DNA of 6,197 bases. It comes from Candidatus Nitrosopolaris rasttigaisensis (lineage in GTDB: Archaea > Thermoproteota > Nitrososphaeria > Nitrososphaerales > Nitrososphaeraceae). Made by a program: the position numbers and the translations under genes. Positions within the stretch are counted from its first letter, which is position 1; each line of letters begins with the position of its first letter. The DNA lies in NCBI GenBank assembly GCA_933226995.1, contig CAKOFP010000238.1:1-6197 (forward strand). Direction: 5' to 3'. The notes under the pieces are model-generated. The model was not told the origin of the DNA, did no database searches, and saw nothing but the letters and a program-made list of their open reading frames with translations. Positions 1 through 5,346 of this stretch are shown in pieces.

Positions 1-61
1 ATAATATGTAGTATTACTATCTTTTATCTTTATTTGCCATAATGATTCTGTCTAGTCTTTC

Positions 62-69
62 AATAAATA
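62..69 (+). promoter_or_regulatory. TATA-like box upstream of marC
   Basis: The AT-rich string AATAAATA resembles an archaeal TATA box. Its centre lies about 25 bases before the ATG at 91, the spacing seen for the other probable leaderless genes in this window. No comparable box lies at the right distance before the TTG at 203. The promoter therefore argues that transcription, and probably translation, begins near 91 rather than 203. Confidence 0.4.
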
Positions 70-90
70 AAGTAATAACTGTTAAGTTAG

Positions 91-202
91 ATGTCGTCAT
101 TTCCTTTTTATTGCCTTAGGAATCAAATTCATAAGAGTATCAATATTTGGGATAGCGCTGTTACTTGTAATAACGTTATCACTAGCTAAAAGTAACGATA
201 CA
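91..202 (+). other. Signal-peptide-like N-terminal leader of marC, out of frame with its ATG
   Basis: The marC reading frame stays open upstream of 203, back to a stop at 83-85. From 104 to 202 it encodes a basic patch (KFIR), a strongly hydrophobic run (FGIALLLVITLSLA) and a polar stretch reaching the TTG at 203, which is the layout of a signal peptide or membrane anchor. This segment contains no ATG, GTG or TTG in frame. An ATG at 91 sits one frame away and by itself reaches a stop at 187-189. Skipping one base within 100-109 (two C then five T) joins the ATG to the leader as MSSFLFIALGIKF and gives a protein of about 288 residues. A sequencing error, an early pseudogene mutation, +1 frameshifting and a rare ATT start at 110 all remain possible. 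Confidence 0.5.
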
Positions 203-958
203 TTGGCAGAAGCTCAAGCGTCGCAGGATAATAGTATTATTATTAATGCCCATATCAATGCCTACAGATTCGAGAGTTTATATTCAAATATTCAACAAGC
301 ATTGGTTCACTTTATCAATGCCGTTACGAATATACTGCAAACGTTATTTTCAGTTCGAAATACGGTAGGTTACGATACACTGAAATCTACGATTGCTCTT
401 TTTGTCGTAATCGATCCTATTGGAACGGTTCCTTTATTTATTGCTCTTACAGAAAAGATGGGAAGTGAAGAAAGAAAAGCAGTCTCGAAGACAGCCATTA
501 TTACTTCTGGTGTATTGCTAGTTGTGTTTGCAGTGGCTGGCACACAAATACTTACCATTTTTGGTATCACTATTTTCAGCTTTATGATTGCCGGTGGGAT
601 ACTCTTGTTCATTGTGGCGATTGAACTATTAACACACGGGATATGGAGATTTGGCGCCAGTGGCGGCAGTCTTACTGCAGGTGAGTCAGGAGTAGTTCCA
701 CTGGCGTTTCCATTGCTAGCAGGACCTGGCGCAATTACCTCAGTTATAATTTCTTTTCAAACAGCTGGATTGATTGTGACAATATTATCCATAGCGATTG
801 TAATTGGCATCACCTACGGGATCTTGCGGTCCATAAACCCTATTTACAGACTGCTTGGAAGGCGTGGTGCCATGATAATCACTCGAGTTTTTGCAGTTTT
901 CATAGCGGCCATTGCAATACAGTATATAATAGAAGGTGTCAAGCGACTCTTTATCTAA
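203..958 (+). CDS. MarC family integral membrane protein
   Basis: This is a polytopic membrane protein of the MarC/UPF0056 family, whose transport substrate and role are not settled despite the name 'multiple antibiotic resistance'. Visible family signatures are DPIGTVPLF (residues 71-79, at the end of the first core helix), PLLAGPGAITSVI (170-182, a likely re-entrant loop) and a C-terminal RRGAMIITRVFAVFIAAIAIQYIIEG segment (from 220). About six hydrophobic helices lie near 60-82, 98-120, 122-145, 164-185, 187-208 and 222-246. Family members are usually 200-220 aa; here about 55 extra residues precede the core. The TTG at 203 is only the first standard start in frame. Coding potential continues upstream as a signal-like leader, so the true N-terminus is probably longer. 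The gene is monocistronic here; the nearest T-tract downstream is TTTTT at 1049-1053. Family call is firm, start is not. Confidence 0.9.
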   Translation: MAEAQASQDNSIIINAHINAYRFESLYSNIQQALVHFINAVTNILQTLFSVRNTVGYDTLKSTIALFVVIDPIGTVPLFIALTEKMGSEERKAVSKTAIITSGVLLVVFAVAGTQILTIFGITIFSFMIAGGILLFIVAIELLTHGIWRFGASGGSLTAGESGVVPLAFPLLAGPGAITSVIISFQTAGLIVTILSIAIVIGITYGILRSINPIYRLLGRRGAMIITRVFAVFIAAIAIQYIIEGVKRLFI

Positions 959-1093
959 CAATCGTGTGGCTAGTAAGCCTTGTAAGTGTTAGCAACGACA
1001 ATGCTCGAGTACATTTCTGAGCAACAAGATAAGTAGAAGATTTGCTAGTTTTTCCATCTCTTCGGCTTCTAGGCTGATGACAACTGACCATGT
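959..1093. other. Spacer after marC, no supported gene
   Basis: No convincing reading frame is present on either strand. TTTTT at 1049-1053 could end the marC transcript. An 11-codon ATG frame and a Ser/Thr-rich 46-codon minus-strand frame (951-1091) do not look like protein. Confidence 0.4.
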
Positions 1094-1110
1094 GGGGTCC
1101 CCTTAAATAT
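1094..1110 (+). promoter_or_regulatory. TATA-like box with abutting GGGGTCCCC palindrome
   Basis: TTAAATAT at 1103-1110 is a good archaeal TATA box, centred about 28 bases before the TTG at 1135, fitting a leaderless transcript. The near-perfect palindrome GGGGTCCCC (1094-1102) touches its upstream edge, where a BRE would normally lie. It stands out as a G/C block in AT-rich DNA and could be an operator; that role is inference. Confidence 0.45.
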
Positions 1111-1134
1111 ATTATAGCGGGTAGCAAATGAGGT

Positions 1135-1269
1135 TTGCAAATTTACAACCCGTGTTATCACCAGTGTAAGAGGTGTGAAATGATATACGAATGTGGAAGT
1201 AATAACTGTGGAAAGCCATTCCAATATAATAGATGCTTCCCACGCAGTCAGGAATTATTTAGTTACTAA
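1135..1269 (+). CDS. Cys-rich zinc-ribbon-like microprotein (44 aa)
   Basis: This short frame opens with TTG after a stop at 1129-1131 and ends with TAA. The product carries six cysteines in 44 residues, at 7, 11, 14, 20, 25 and 34. The spacing is CYHQCKRC (CxxxCxxC), then CGSNNC, then a last Cys in NRCFP. Such spacing is typical of small zinc-binding proteins, where four Cys hold one zinc. The polar remainder, with no membrane segment, suggests a cytoplasmic protein that binds nucleic acid or protein. No named family is recognised. Support comes from the cysteine pattern and a TATA box at leaderless distance from the TTG. An internal ATG at 1180 would lose three cysteines, so TTG is preferred. 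The gene is convergent with a minus-strand small gene, the stops being 3 bases apart. Confidence 0.45.
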   Translation: MQIYNPCYHQCKRCEMIYECGSNNCGKPFQYNRCFPRSQELFSY

Positions 1270-1272
1270 TTA

Positions 1273-1440
1273 CTAATTATCGTTCTCATAGTCTTGATAA
1301 AAGCCCTGTTCTATAATCTCAGCCAGACTACGGATTTCCTTTACATAATTGAATTCATTTGTTTCCTTTACACCTACACCTAATGACTCCAATTCATTTA
1401 TCCACCAACCGTATCTTTCTGGGTGTTCCCTTGTTGCCAT
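1273..1440 (-). CDS. Small acidic hypothetical protein (55 aa)
   Basis: The frame runs from ATG (complement of 1438-1440) to TAG (complement of 1273-1275). The product begins MATREHPERYGWWINELESL and is rich in Glu with two adjacent Trp. The second half (NYVKEIRSLAEIIEQGFYQDYEND) looks helical and acidic. There is no membrane segment, cysteine motif or recognised family. Codon use and amino-acid balance look like a real protein rather than a chance frame. An in-frame stop 12 bases upstream of the ATG rules out a longer form. A GAGG sits about 11 bases before the ATG, with no clear TATA box at leaderless distance. It lies 136 bases downstream of the esterase on the same strand and might be read through from that operon. 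Confidence 0.5.
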   Translation of the reverse strand: MATREHPERYGWWINELESLGVGVKETNEFNYVKEIRSLAEIIEQGFYQDYENDN

Positions 1441-1576
1441 AATAGTAAGGCCTCAGTCCCATTCCACGCACTACTTCAAGTTCCTCTTAGCTATCTTTAA
1501 CGGGGTTGTACGCAGTTAGGATACGATCTCATAGTCTAAACCACATGCGTAAACATAACACCAAATCTTCGCTTAA
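1441..1576. other. Spacer between esterase and 55-aa gene
   Basis: Nothing supportable is seen here. There is no strong minus-strand T-tract to end the esterase transcript, so read-through into the downstream small gene is possible. Confidence 0.3.
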
Positions 1577-2239
1577 TCAGTTGTTCTTGGAAGAAAGGAC
1601 GCGTAACAGCCAATCTTTGGCTTTCCTAATCTCTTCTAAAATTAATTCGTGTCCACTGTTTTGCCAATTTATCGATATATCTACTACTCCAGCTTTTTTT
1701 AGTAGATTGAAAAGATTCTTGGTTTCGTGGTCTGGCACTATTGGATCATGCAATCCGGCAGATATGAACACATGTTTAGTGGAAAGATTTGGCAATACCT
1801 CTGGTATTAGCGGCACCATAGGACGGAATAAAATAGCTGAGGAGAGCAAGCTTGGTCGAAGGAACAGTTCACTTGCTGCTATATTTGCACCATTTGAATA
1901 TCCTAGAGCTACGACGCCCTGCAGATCAAAGCCATAAACTTTCGATGCCGCCTCTACAAAATCTGCCAGTTCATGAGTACGAAATTTCAAGTCCTCTAGA
2001 TCAAAAACTCCTTCAGCTAGTCGTCTAAAGAAACGAGGCATTCCGTTCTCCAAGACTTTGCCTCTAGGACTGAGTATAGCTGCGTTCGGAGCTACTTCGC
2101 GTCCCACAGGGATGAGATCTTCTTCAGTTCCGCCTGTACCATGAAGCAAAAGGAGAGTGGTAGTTCTTGCTTCACTTTTATTTGAAGGAACAAAGCGGTG
2201 GCTGAACCCAAGTTGGGTTTTCTTGTCCATTCTCTTCAT
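1577..2239 (-). CDS. Alpha/beta hydrolase, MhqD-like carboxylesterase/phospholipase family
   Basis: This is a compact cytoplasmic serine esterase of the phospholipase/carboxylesterase (YpfH/MhqD-like) group. The catalytic triad is readable: nucleophile Ser115 in the elbow GYSNGAN, Asp165 in AGLHDPIVP, and His197 in NSGHEL. HGTGG at 33-37 forms the oxyanion-hole loop. The 220-residue length is normal for the family. There is no signal peptide. Family members hydrolyse carboxylic esters or thioesters of small substrates; the real substrate is unknown. The gene starts 20 bases after the dioxygenase stop, so the two are co-transcribed. AAGGGGAATT just before the ATG is a modest ribosome site. A second Met at residue 4 is an alternative start. 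In Bacillus the homologous pair MhqO/MhqD protects against quinones, which suggests a similar role here. Confidence 0.88.
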   Translation of the reverse strand: MKRMDKKTQLGFSHRFVPSNKSEARTTTLLLLHGTGGTEEDLIPVGREVAPNAAILSPRGKVLENGMPRFFRRLAEGVFDLEDLKFRTHELADFVEAASKVYGFDLQGVVALGYSNGANIAASELFLRPSLLSSAILFRPMVPLIPEVLPNLSTKHVFISAGLHDPIVPDHETKNLFNLLKKAGVVDISINWQNSGHELILEEIRKAKDWLLRVLSSKNN

Positions 2240-2259
2240 TAATTCCCCTTTATATCAGG

Positions 2260-3291
2260 CTACTTCTTTAAAACTTCTTGCTCTTTATCTTTTTTGGGTA
2301 ATTGTACTCTAGGCAGAATTTTCTCAAGATCCTTACGCATAGATTCAAGCCAAGGAGGAAGCATGAGATGTGTACCTAGGTCTTCAAGTTTTTCGTCTAT
2401 CATGAAGCCTGGTGGATTCGTAGCAATTTCGAAAAGTACACCACCGGGTTCTCGGAAATAGACAGAATGAAAGTAAAATCGGTCTATCACAGGAGTTGCA
2501 TTTAATCCAGCTCTGACTATATTGCGGCGTAAGACCATTTGTTGTTCATCAGTAGGCGTACGCCATGCTACGTGATGGACTGACCCAATCCCTACAACCG
2601 CTTGTTGTAAATACGGTAGACAAAGAACATCAACAATATTAGCTCCTCTTGATTCTTCTCCCGGACTAGCAGCATCTCCATTCGGAATCTCATAACGGAA
2701 GCGACTCCCATCTTGATGGGTGGGCATGAATCCCAATTCATCAGTCAAAACAGAGGCAGTACGTTCGTATCCTTCTTCTGATAGAGTTACAGAATGAAAA
2801 CCTCTTATGGCCTGTTTAGCAGGTACGGGACCTTCCTTCCACACATTGACAGTTCTATCTTCGGCAGATTTATGTGCTACAAGTTCTAATTCTAGTCCAT
2901 CTGGATCATATAGTGTTATTACTTGTTCATCATCAAACCGTTTGTAAGGTCCACGAAACTCGATTTGTTTGCTCTTAAATCTATCTATCCAATAGTTTAT
3001 GGAATTCTCAGGAATCAGAAAAGATGTTGCAACCACTTCGCTTGTTCCCCTATGTCCTCTAGGTGCCTCTGGCCAATGAAAGAAAGTAAGAATGGTACCT
3101 GGACGTCCTAACTCATCACCATAATAAAGATGGTATGAAGTTGGGTCATCTTGATTTACCGTTAGTTTTACAAACCGAAGTCCCAAATTGTTTGTATAAA
3201 AATCTATGTTTCTTTGTGCGTTGCTAGTTATAGCTGTAACGTGATGTATTCCAAAAATATCCCTGTTCTCTTTTCTCTTAGCAGTTTTCAT
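2260..3291 (-). CDS. Ring-cleaving (extradiol) dioxygenase, MhqO-like, glyoxalase/VOC fold
   Basis: The protein (343 aa) has two vicinal-oxygen-chelate modules, about residues 12-140 and 163-293. It matches the MhqO/LinE/PcpA-type hydroquinone dioxygenases, which use Fe(II) to open aromatic rings carrying para-placed hydroxyls. Seen directly are the opening GIHHVTAI (14-21), the family stretches YYGDELGRPGTILTFFHWP (56-74) and LYDPDGLELELVAH (127-140), then SVHHVAW (237-243) and GGVLFEIATNPPGF (283-296). The likely metal ligands are His16 or His17, His239 or His240, and Glu288, by analogy with PcpA. The Lys/Glu-rich tail (after about 332) looks disordered. The ATG is preceded by TTAGGGAAAG, a weak ribosome site. 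The start lies 6 bases after the stop of a 46-aa gene, and the hydrolase follows after 20 bases. Family is secure; the physiological quinol is not known. Confidence 0.92.
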   Translation of the reverse strand: MKTAKRKENRDIFGIHHVTAITSNAQRNIDFYTNNLGLRFVKLTVNQDDPTSYHLYYGDELGRPGTILTFFHWPEAPRGHRGTSEVVATSFLIPENSINYWIDRFKSKQIEFRGPYKRFDDEQVITLYDPDGLELELVAHKSAEDRTVNVWKEGPVPAKQAIRGFHSVTLSEEGYERTASVLTDELGFMPTHQDGSRFRYEIPNGDAASPGEESRGANIVDVLCLPYLQQAVVGIGSVHHVAWRTPTDEQQMVLRRNIVRAGLNATPVIDRFYFHSVYFREPGGVLFEIATNPPGFMIDEKLEDLGTHLMLPPWLESMRKDLEKILPRVQLPKKDKEQEVLKK

Positions 3292-3297
3292 CTTTCC

Positions 3298-3438
3298 CTA
3301 AGAACATTCTCGTCGTCGTTTGTATATATCAATATCTTCATGAGTGTATTTGCCTTCTAACATAATTCTACAATCTCTTTGCTCGTCAAATAAGGCTTGC
3401 AAGACTTTTTCTAACATCTTCGGGCTTACTGTTTCCAT
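3298..3438 (-). CDS. Small helical hypothetical protein (46 aa) leading the dioxygenase operon
   Basis: A 46-residue frame runs from ATG (complement of 3436-3438) to TAG, ending 6 bases before the dioxygenase start on the same strand. The product starts METVSPKMLEKVLQALFDEQ and ends in a basic YKRRRECS. It is strongly charged, probably two helices, with two Cys (24 and 45) but no zinc motif. No family is recognised. The tight spacing and protein-like composition argue for a real gene translated with the operon. It could be a small accessory or regulatory protein, or simply a leader; this is inference. The frame stays open upstream to 3505 but without a standard start. Met8 is a second possible start. 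Confidence 0.55.
   Translation of the reverse strand: METVSPKMLEKVLQALFDEQRDCRIMLEGKYTHEDIDIYKRRRECS
3322..3330 (-). promoter_or_regulatory. TATA-like box for the dioxygenase, inside the 46-aa gene
   Basis: On the minus strand this reads GATATATAC. It would place a transcript start near 3300, about 9 bases before the dioxygenase ATG. It lies within codons of the small upstream gene, so the dioxygenase may have its own internal promoter besides the operon promoter. Confidence 0.35.
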
Positions 3439-3477
3439 ACTCTGACTTATAGTTTCTTGGATTACGATAACGTCGAT

Positions 3478-3485
3478 TAATAGAA
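3478..3485 (-). promoter_or_regulatory. Possible TATA box for the 46-aa gene and operon
   Basis: TCTATTAA on the minus strand would give a start about 15 bases before the ATG at 3438. It is the best candidate upstream of the operon but a weak match. Confidence 0.25.
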
Positions 3486-3581
3486 AGATGAGGCATTTGT
3501 TACCTTATCATGTTTACTATATTGATAGTCCGGAAAAAAGATAACTTTTCGAAGATCAGTGTCTTTCTATTGGCTCTTAAT

Positions 3582-3609
3582 GTGATTATTGATTACTAAC
3601 CGTGATTAT
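3582..3609 (+). repeat. Direct repeat GTGATTAT, 20-bp period
   Basis: Two copies of GTGATTAT (3582-3589 and 3602-3609) start exactly 20 bp apart, about two helical turns. This is typical of two binding sites on the same DNA face. They lie 13 bases upstream of a TATA-like box at 3622-3630 and could be an operator for whatever is transcribed rightward. Confidence 0.3.
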
Positions 3610-3621
3610 CAACACTACTTA

Positions 3622-3630
3622 TTTTTATAG
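3622..3630 (+). promoter_or_regulatory. TATA-like box of unassigned rightward transcript
   Basis: TTTTTATAG would set transcription starting near 3650, rightward into the GC-rich island. No confident protein starts at the matching distance. The first frame is ATG GTT AAT TCA TGA at 3667, which overlaps the ATG of a doubtful 75-codon frame at 3678. Confidence 0.35.
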
Positions 3631-3779
3631 ATATAGCCCCTCCTTCATTAGTGAACTTGGTAGCGCATGGTTAATTCATGAAAGAAAGGTGTTATTATTG
3701 GCATGAGGTTTACCAACACCACATTTCTCATTTTCAGGCACATACTATATCACATTCAGCAACAATGCTAAGTTGCCTT

Positions 3780-3950
3780 ACCGTTGTACGGTTTCTCCAG
3801 GTCACCAATGGGGCCTTATCGGGTTACTCCCTTATGGGACTCCGATCCACGGACATTGTATCTGTACCCTATGAAATCTCCTGCGACATCGTGAGCACTA
3901 CGTAACGAGGGGAAGAAACTCCATTGAGCGGCCGTCCGCGTTCCGCAGAT
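3780..3950. other. GC-rich island with short hairpins, possible structured RNA or gene relic
   Basis: By hand count, 3781-3960 is about 53% G+C while the flanks are clearly AT-rich. Short hairpins are visible: ACCGT-TGT-ACGGT (3780-3792), a nested TCGG/CCGA plus TCCC-TTAT-GGGA structure (3819-3845), and GCGG-CCGT-CCGC (3928-3939). GAGGGG (3907-3912) can also pair with CCCCTC at 3637-3642. T-tracts at 3966-3969 and 3976-3980 follow. A 75-codon frame (3678-3905, plus) crosses the island, but its product has an odd His- and Ser-rich composition and no recognised domain; I give it about 0.15 as a real protein. The minus strand has protein-like stretches in more than one frame, as a decayed gene would. 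Either a non-coding RNA or a relic fits. I could not match it to RNase P, SRP, tRNA or rRNA. Confidence 0.35.
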
Positions 3951-3965
3951 CATTACCTATTATAA

Positions 3966-3980
3966 TTTTCTGACGTTTTT
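3966..3980 (+). terminator. T-tract terminator candidate
   Basis: TTTT (3966-3969) and TTTTT (3976-3980), separated by six bases, follow the GC-rich island. Archaeal termination typically uses such T-runs, so a rightward transcript from near 3650 could end here. Confidence 0.3.
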
Positions 3981-4124
3981 ATTCCTAAATAATGCAATAT
4001 TCATGCCTACGCACTAGAACTAAATAAATGAAATCTCATACACATTTTCTGAACTTCTTCAACATTAGGGGAACCCGTAAGGTATGGATTGGGGTATGGT
4101 AGGAAGTCTGAGCCAGTCTACTGA

Positions 4125-4150
4125 TTAATTATTCTCAACATGATAATTAA
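4125..4150. terminator. AT-rich inverted repeat after the 202-aa gene
   Basis: TTAATTAT (4125-4132) and ATAATTAA (4143-4150) are perfect 8-bp arms around a 10-base loop. The repeat starts 16 bases downstream of the stop of the minus-strand 202-aa gene and may help terminate its transcript. The stem is all A/T, so it would be weak as RNA. Confidence 0.35.
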
Positions 4151-4166
4151 AAGATGATTATACTTA

Positions 4167-4775
4167 TTATAATAGAGTGGACTGTAACTTTATCCACTTC
4201 TGGGCTTTATTATCCGTATAGATCTCCATATTTTTATCTTGAATTATATTCTTTGCAACGAGTCTTGCAATAGCTGGAGGAATACGATACCAACCAACGA
4301 GAAGTAGTGGAAGGTTGTCGACTTTTTGCGGTGTGTATTGCAATTTGTTAATAAAGCTCTTTACATCTTTACTTTGCATCTCGTGCCTAGCCGCAGCATC
4401 CAAAGGATTCGTTTGTATTTTCTCCAGTCCTAAATGGACTAGATAGTCTATTAACAACTTACGATACCCATCTTTTGATAAGTTTTCTAATAGGTTCTGA
4501 TTAATTTTTTTGTCAATATATCCGTCAAATTCCTCTTGATTTGTGTTGATTTCCAACATCCTAGTTGTGGTGGAATACTCAGACATACCATTTTCTCCTG
4601 ATGATGAACTATTACAAAGAGAAGAAGCGAACGTCTGAAAACCGTGAATTTCTATGTTATACAATACATATACACATGAATTTGGAGTATTGTAGTATTC
4701 ACCATCGTATAGCTTTCGCTTTAGTTCGTCTAATGCAGCATCAAAATTTTGAAATATAATATTTCTGTTAGTCAT
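4167..4775 (-). CDS. Hypothetical protein (202 aa)
   Basis: No family is recognised. The product is soluble-looking, with no signal peptide or membrane segment. Residues 8-24 (FQNFDAALDELKRKLYD) look like an amphipathic helix. A Tyr/Asn-rich stretch (27-40) is followed by a low-complexity Ser-rich linker (CNSSSSGENG, 54-63). A helical middle (85-145) contains KDGYRKLLIDYLVHLGLEKI, and a more hydrophobic segment lies near 154-175 (LPLLLVGWYRIPPAIARLVA). The ending KNMEIYTDNKAQKWIKL resembles the edge of a compact domain. The ATG lies about 25 bases from a TATA-like box, so the message is probably leaderless and this start is well supported. The gene is divergent from the 110-aa gene. It is probably lineage-specific; I propose no function. 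Confidence 0.75.
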   Translation of the reverse strand: MTNRNIIFQNFDAALDELKRKLYDGEYYNTPNSCVYVLYNIEIHGFQTFASSLCNSSSSGENGMSEYSTTTRMLEINTNQEEFDGYIDKKINQNLLENLSKDGYRKLLIDYLVHLGLEKIQTNPLDAAARHEMQSKDVKSFINKLQYTPQKVDNLPLLLVGWYRIPPAIARLVAKNIIQDKNMEIYTDNKAQKWIKLQSTLL

Positions 4776-4795
4776 TTTGTCGTCGTTATTGTTGC

Positions 4796-4803
4796 TTATA
4801 CAT
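4796..4803 (-). promoter_or_regulatory. TATA-like box for the 202-aa gene
   Basis: On the minus strand this reads ATGTATAA, centred about 25 bases before the ATG at 4775. That matches a leaderless transcript and fixes the start codon. Confidence 0.5.
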
Positions 4804-4805
4804 TT

Positions 4806-5036
4806 ATGGCTGTATTAAATGATAATGAATACTCAAAGAGGTTGTTTTTGAAGACTAGGACGGAAAACACCCTGGTTGAAGTTGAAGTAGAACTCCGTTA
4901 TTTCGGACATCTACTCAGAGTGAATCGTTATACTGGGTTTGAATTAACAATATTTGAAAATGACAATTTACACTTCATAAGATGTATATGGTTATCTTAC
5001 GTGTATCTTACATATGGGCGAAATAAAGGAAAATGA
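4806..5036 (+). CDS. Doubtful small ORF (76 aa) overlapping the 110-aa gene
   Basis: The frame runs from ATG at 4806 to TGA, overlapping the first 23 bases of the 110-aa gene in another frame. The middle of the product (NTLVEVEVELRYFGHLLRVN and the following YTGFELTIFENDN) reads like a beta-rich protein segment. The last part, rich in Trp, Tyr and Lys, coincides with the promoter of the next gene and looks less natural. No TATA box lies at leaderless distance before 4806; the nearest serves the opposite strand. The open frame extends back to an ATG at 4749, but that would overlap the divergent gene's coding start. It may be a real small gene, a decayed one, or chance. Confidence 0.3.
   Translation: MAVLNDNEYSKRLFLKTRTENTLVEVEVELRYFGHLLRVNRYTGFELTIFENDNLHFIRCIWLSYVYLTYGRNKGK
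4983..4990 (+). promoter_or_regulatory. TATA-like box for the 110-aa gene
   Basis: TGTATATG is centred about 27 bases before the ATG at 5014, giving a leaderless arrangement. Confidence 0.45.
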
Positions 5037-5346
5037 AGTATCTCTCAATGAAGCAAATGCTGAATACGTTCACCTTGTTGAAGATGTAAATGTGTGGTTC
5101 ATTGATTATGTTATTGGAGTAGCATTTAGAACACCCATAAATTTCGTAGATAAAATGAATGGACTCTCAAAATCAGGTAGACCTTATAGAGAGTTTTCTG
5201 ATTACAAAGACATGCAGGACTATTTGGACGAAATTACTGGTCAGGAGATTGTAATTGAATCCTCGATAGATCCTAGGACAGATACAGAATTTGATAGCAG
5301 GATCGTATGGGAGACGAAATTAAAAGAGTTTGTGCCCAGAAGATAA
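5014..5346 (+). CDS. Acidic hypothetical protein (110 aa)
   Basis: No family is recognised. The product is acidic and soluble-looking. An N-terminal charged region (MGEIKENEVSLNEANAEYV) is followed by a hydrophobic core stretch (VNVWFIDYVIGVAFRTPINFV, about 25-45), then SKSGRPYREFSDYKDMQDYL (52-71) and a Glu/Asp-rich C-terminal part ending KLKEFVPRR. The single hydrophobic stretch contains Asp, so it is more likely a buried strand-helix unit than a membrane helix. The start is supported by a TATA-like box at leaderless distance. There is no partner in the same orientation except the doubtful overlapping frame upstream. Codon use is even and AT-rich like its neighbours, with no sign of decay. 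Confidence 0.7.
   Translation: MGEIKENEVSLNEANAEYVHLVEDVNVWFIDYVIGVAFRTPINFVDKMNGLSKSGRPYREFSDYKDMQDYLDEITGQEIVIESSIDPRTDTEFDSRIVWETKLKEFVPRR

Noticed and set aside
42..119. 25-codon frame starting at ATG 42
   Set aside because: No TATA box at proper distance, ends within the marC leader in a third frame, and the product has no features beyond hydrophobicity.
370..612. 80-codon minus-strand frame inside marC
   Set aside because: Antisense shadow of a well-supported membrane protein; no independent support.
1074..1087. C/D-box-like elements (CTGATGA then CTGA)
   Set aside because: The two boxes are only three bases apart, leaving no room for a guide, and the C box lacks the first purine.
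951..1091. 46-codon minus-strand frame overlapping the end of marC
   Set aside because: Product is Ser/Thr/Arg-rich and unnatural; most likely chance, despite a TATA-like string about 21 bases upstream.
1506..1937. 143-codon plus-strand frame opposite the esterase
   Set aside because: It lies antisense to the clear alpha/beta hydrolase with its readable triad. Its product has no domain; it is a shadow frame.
2923..3111. 62-codon plus-strand frame opposite the dioxygenase
   Set aside because: Shadow of the dioxygenase gene; product has no motif.
3637..3920. RNase P or SRP RNA
   Set aside because: GAGGGGAAG at 3907 faintly recalls RNase P region I, and a 6-bp end pairing is possible. However, the partner conserved region and the SRP helix-8 motif are absent.
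4565..4805. Plus-strand frames (from 4565 and from 4749) over the 5' part of the 202-aa gene
   Set aside because: They are antisense to a better-supported gene with its own promoter. Only the part of the second frame beyond 4806 was kept, at low confidence.
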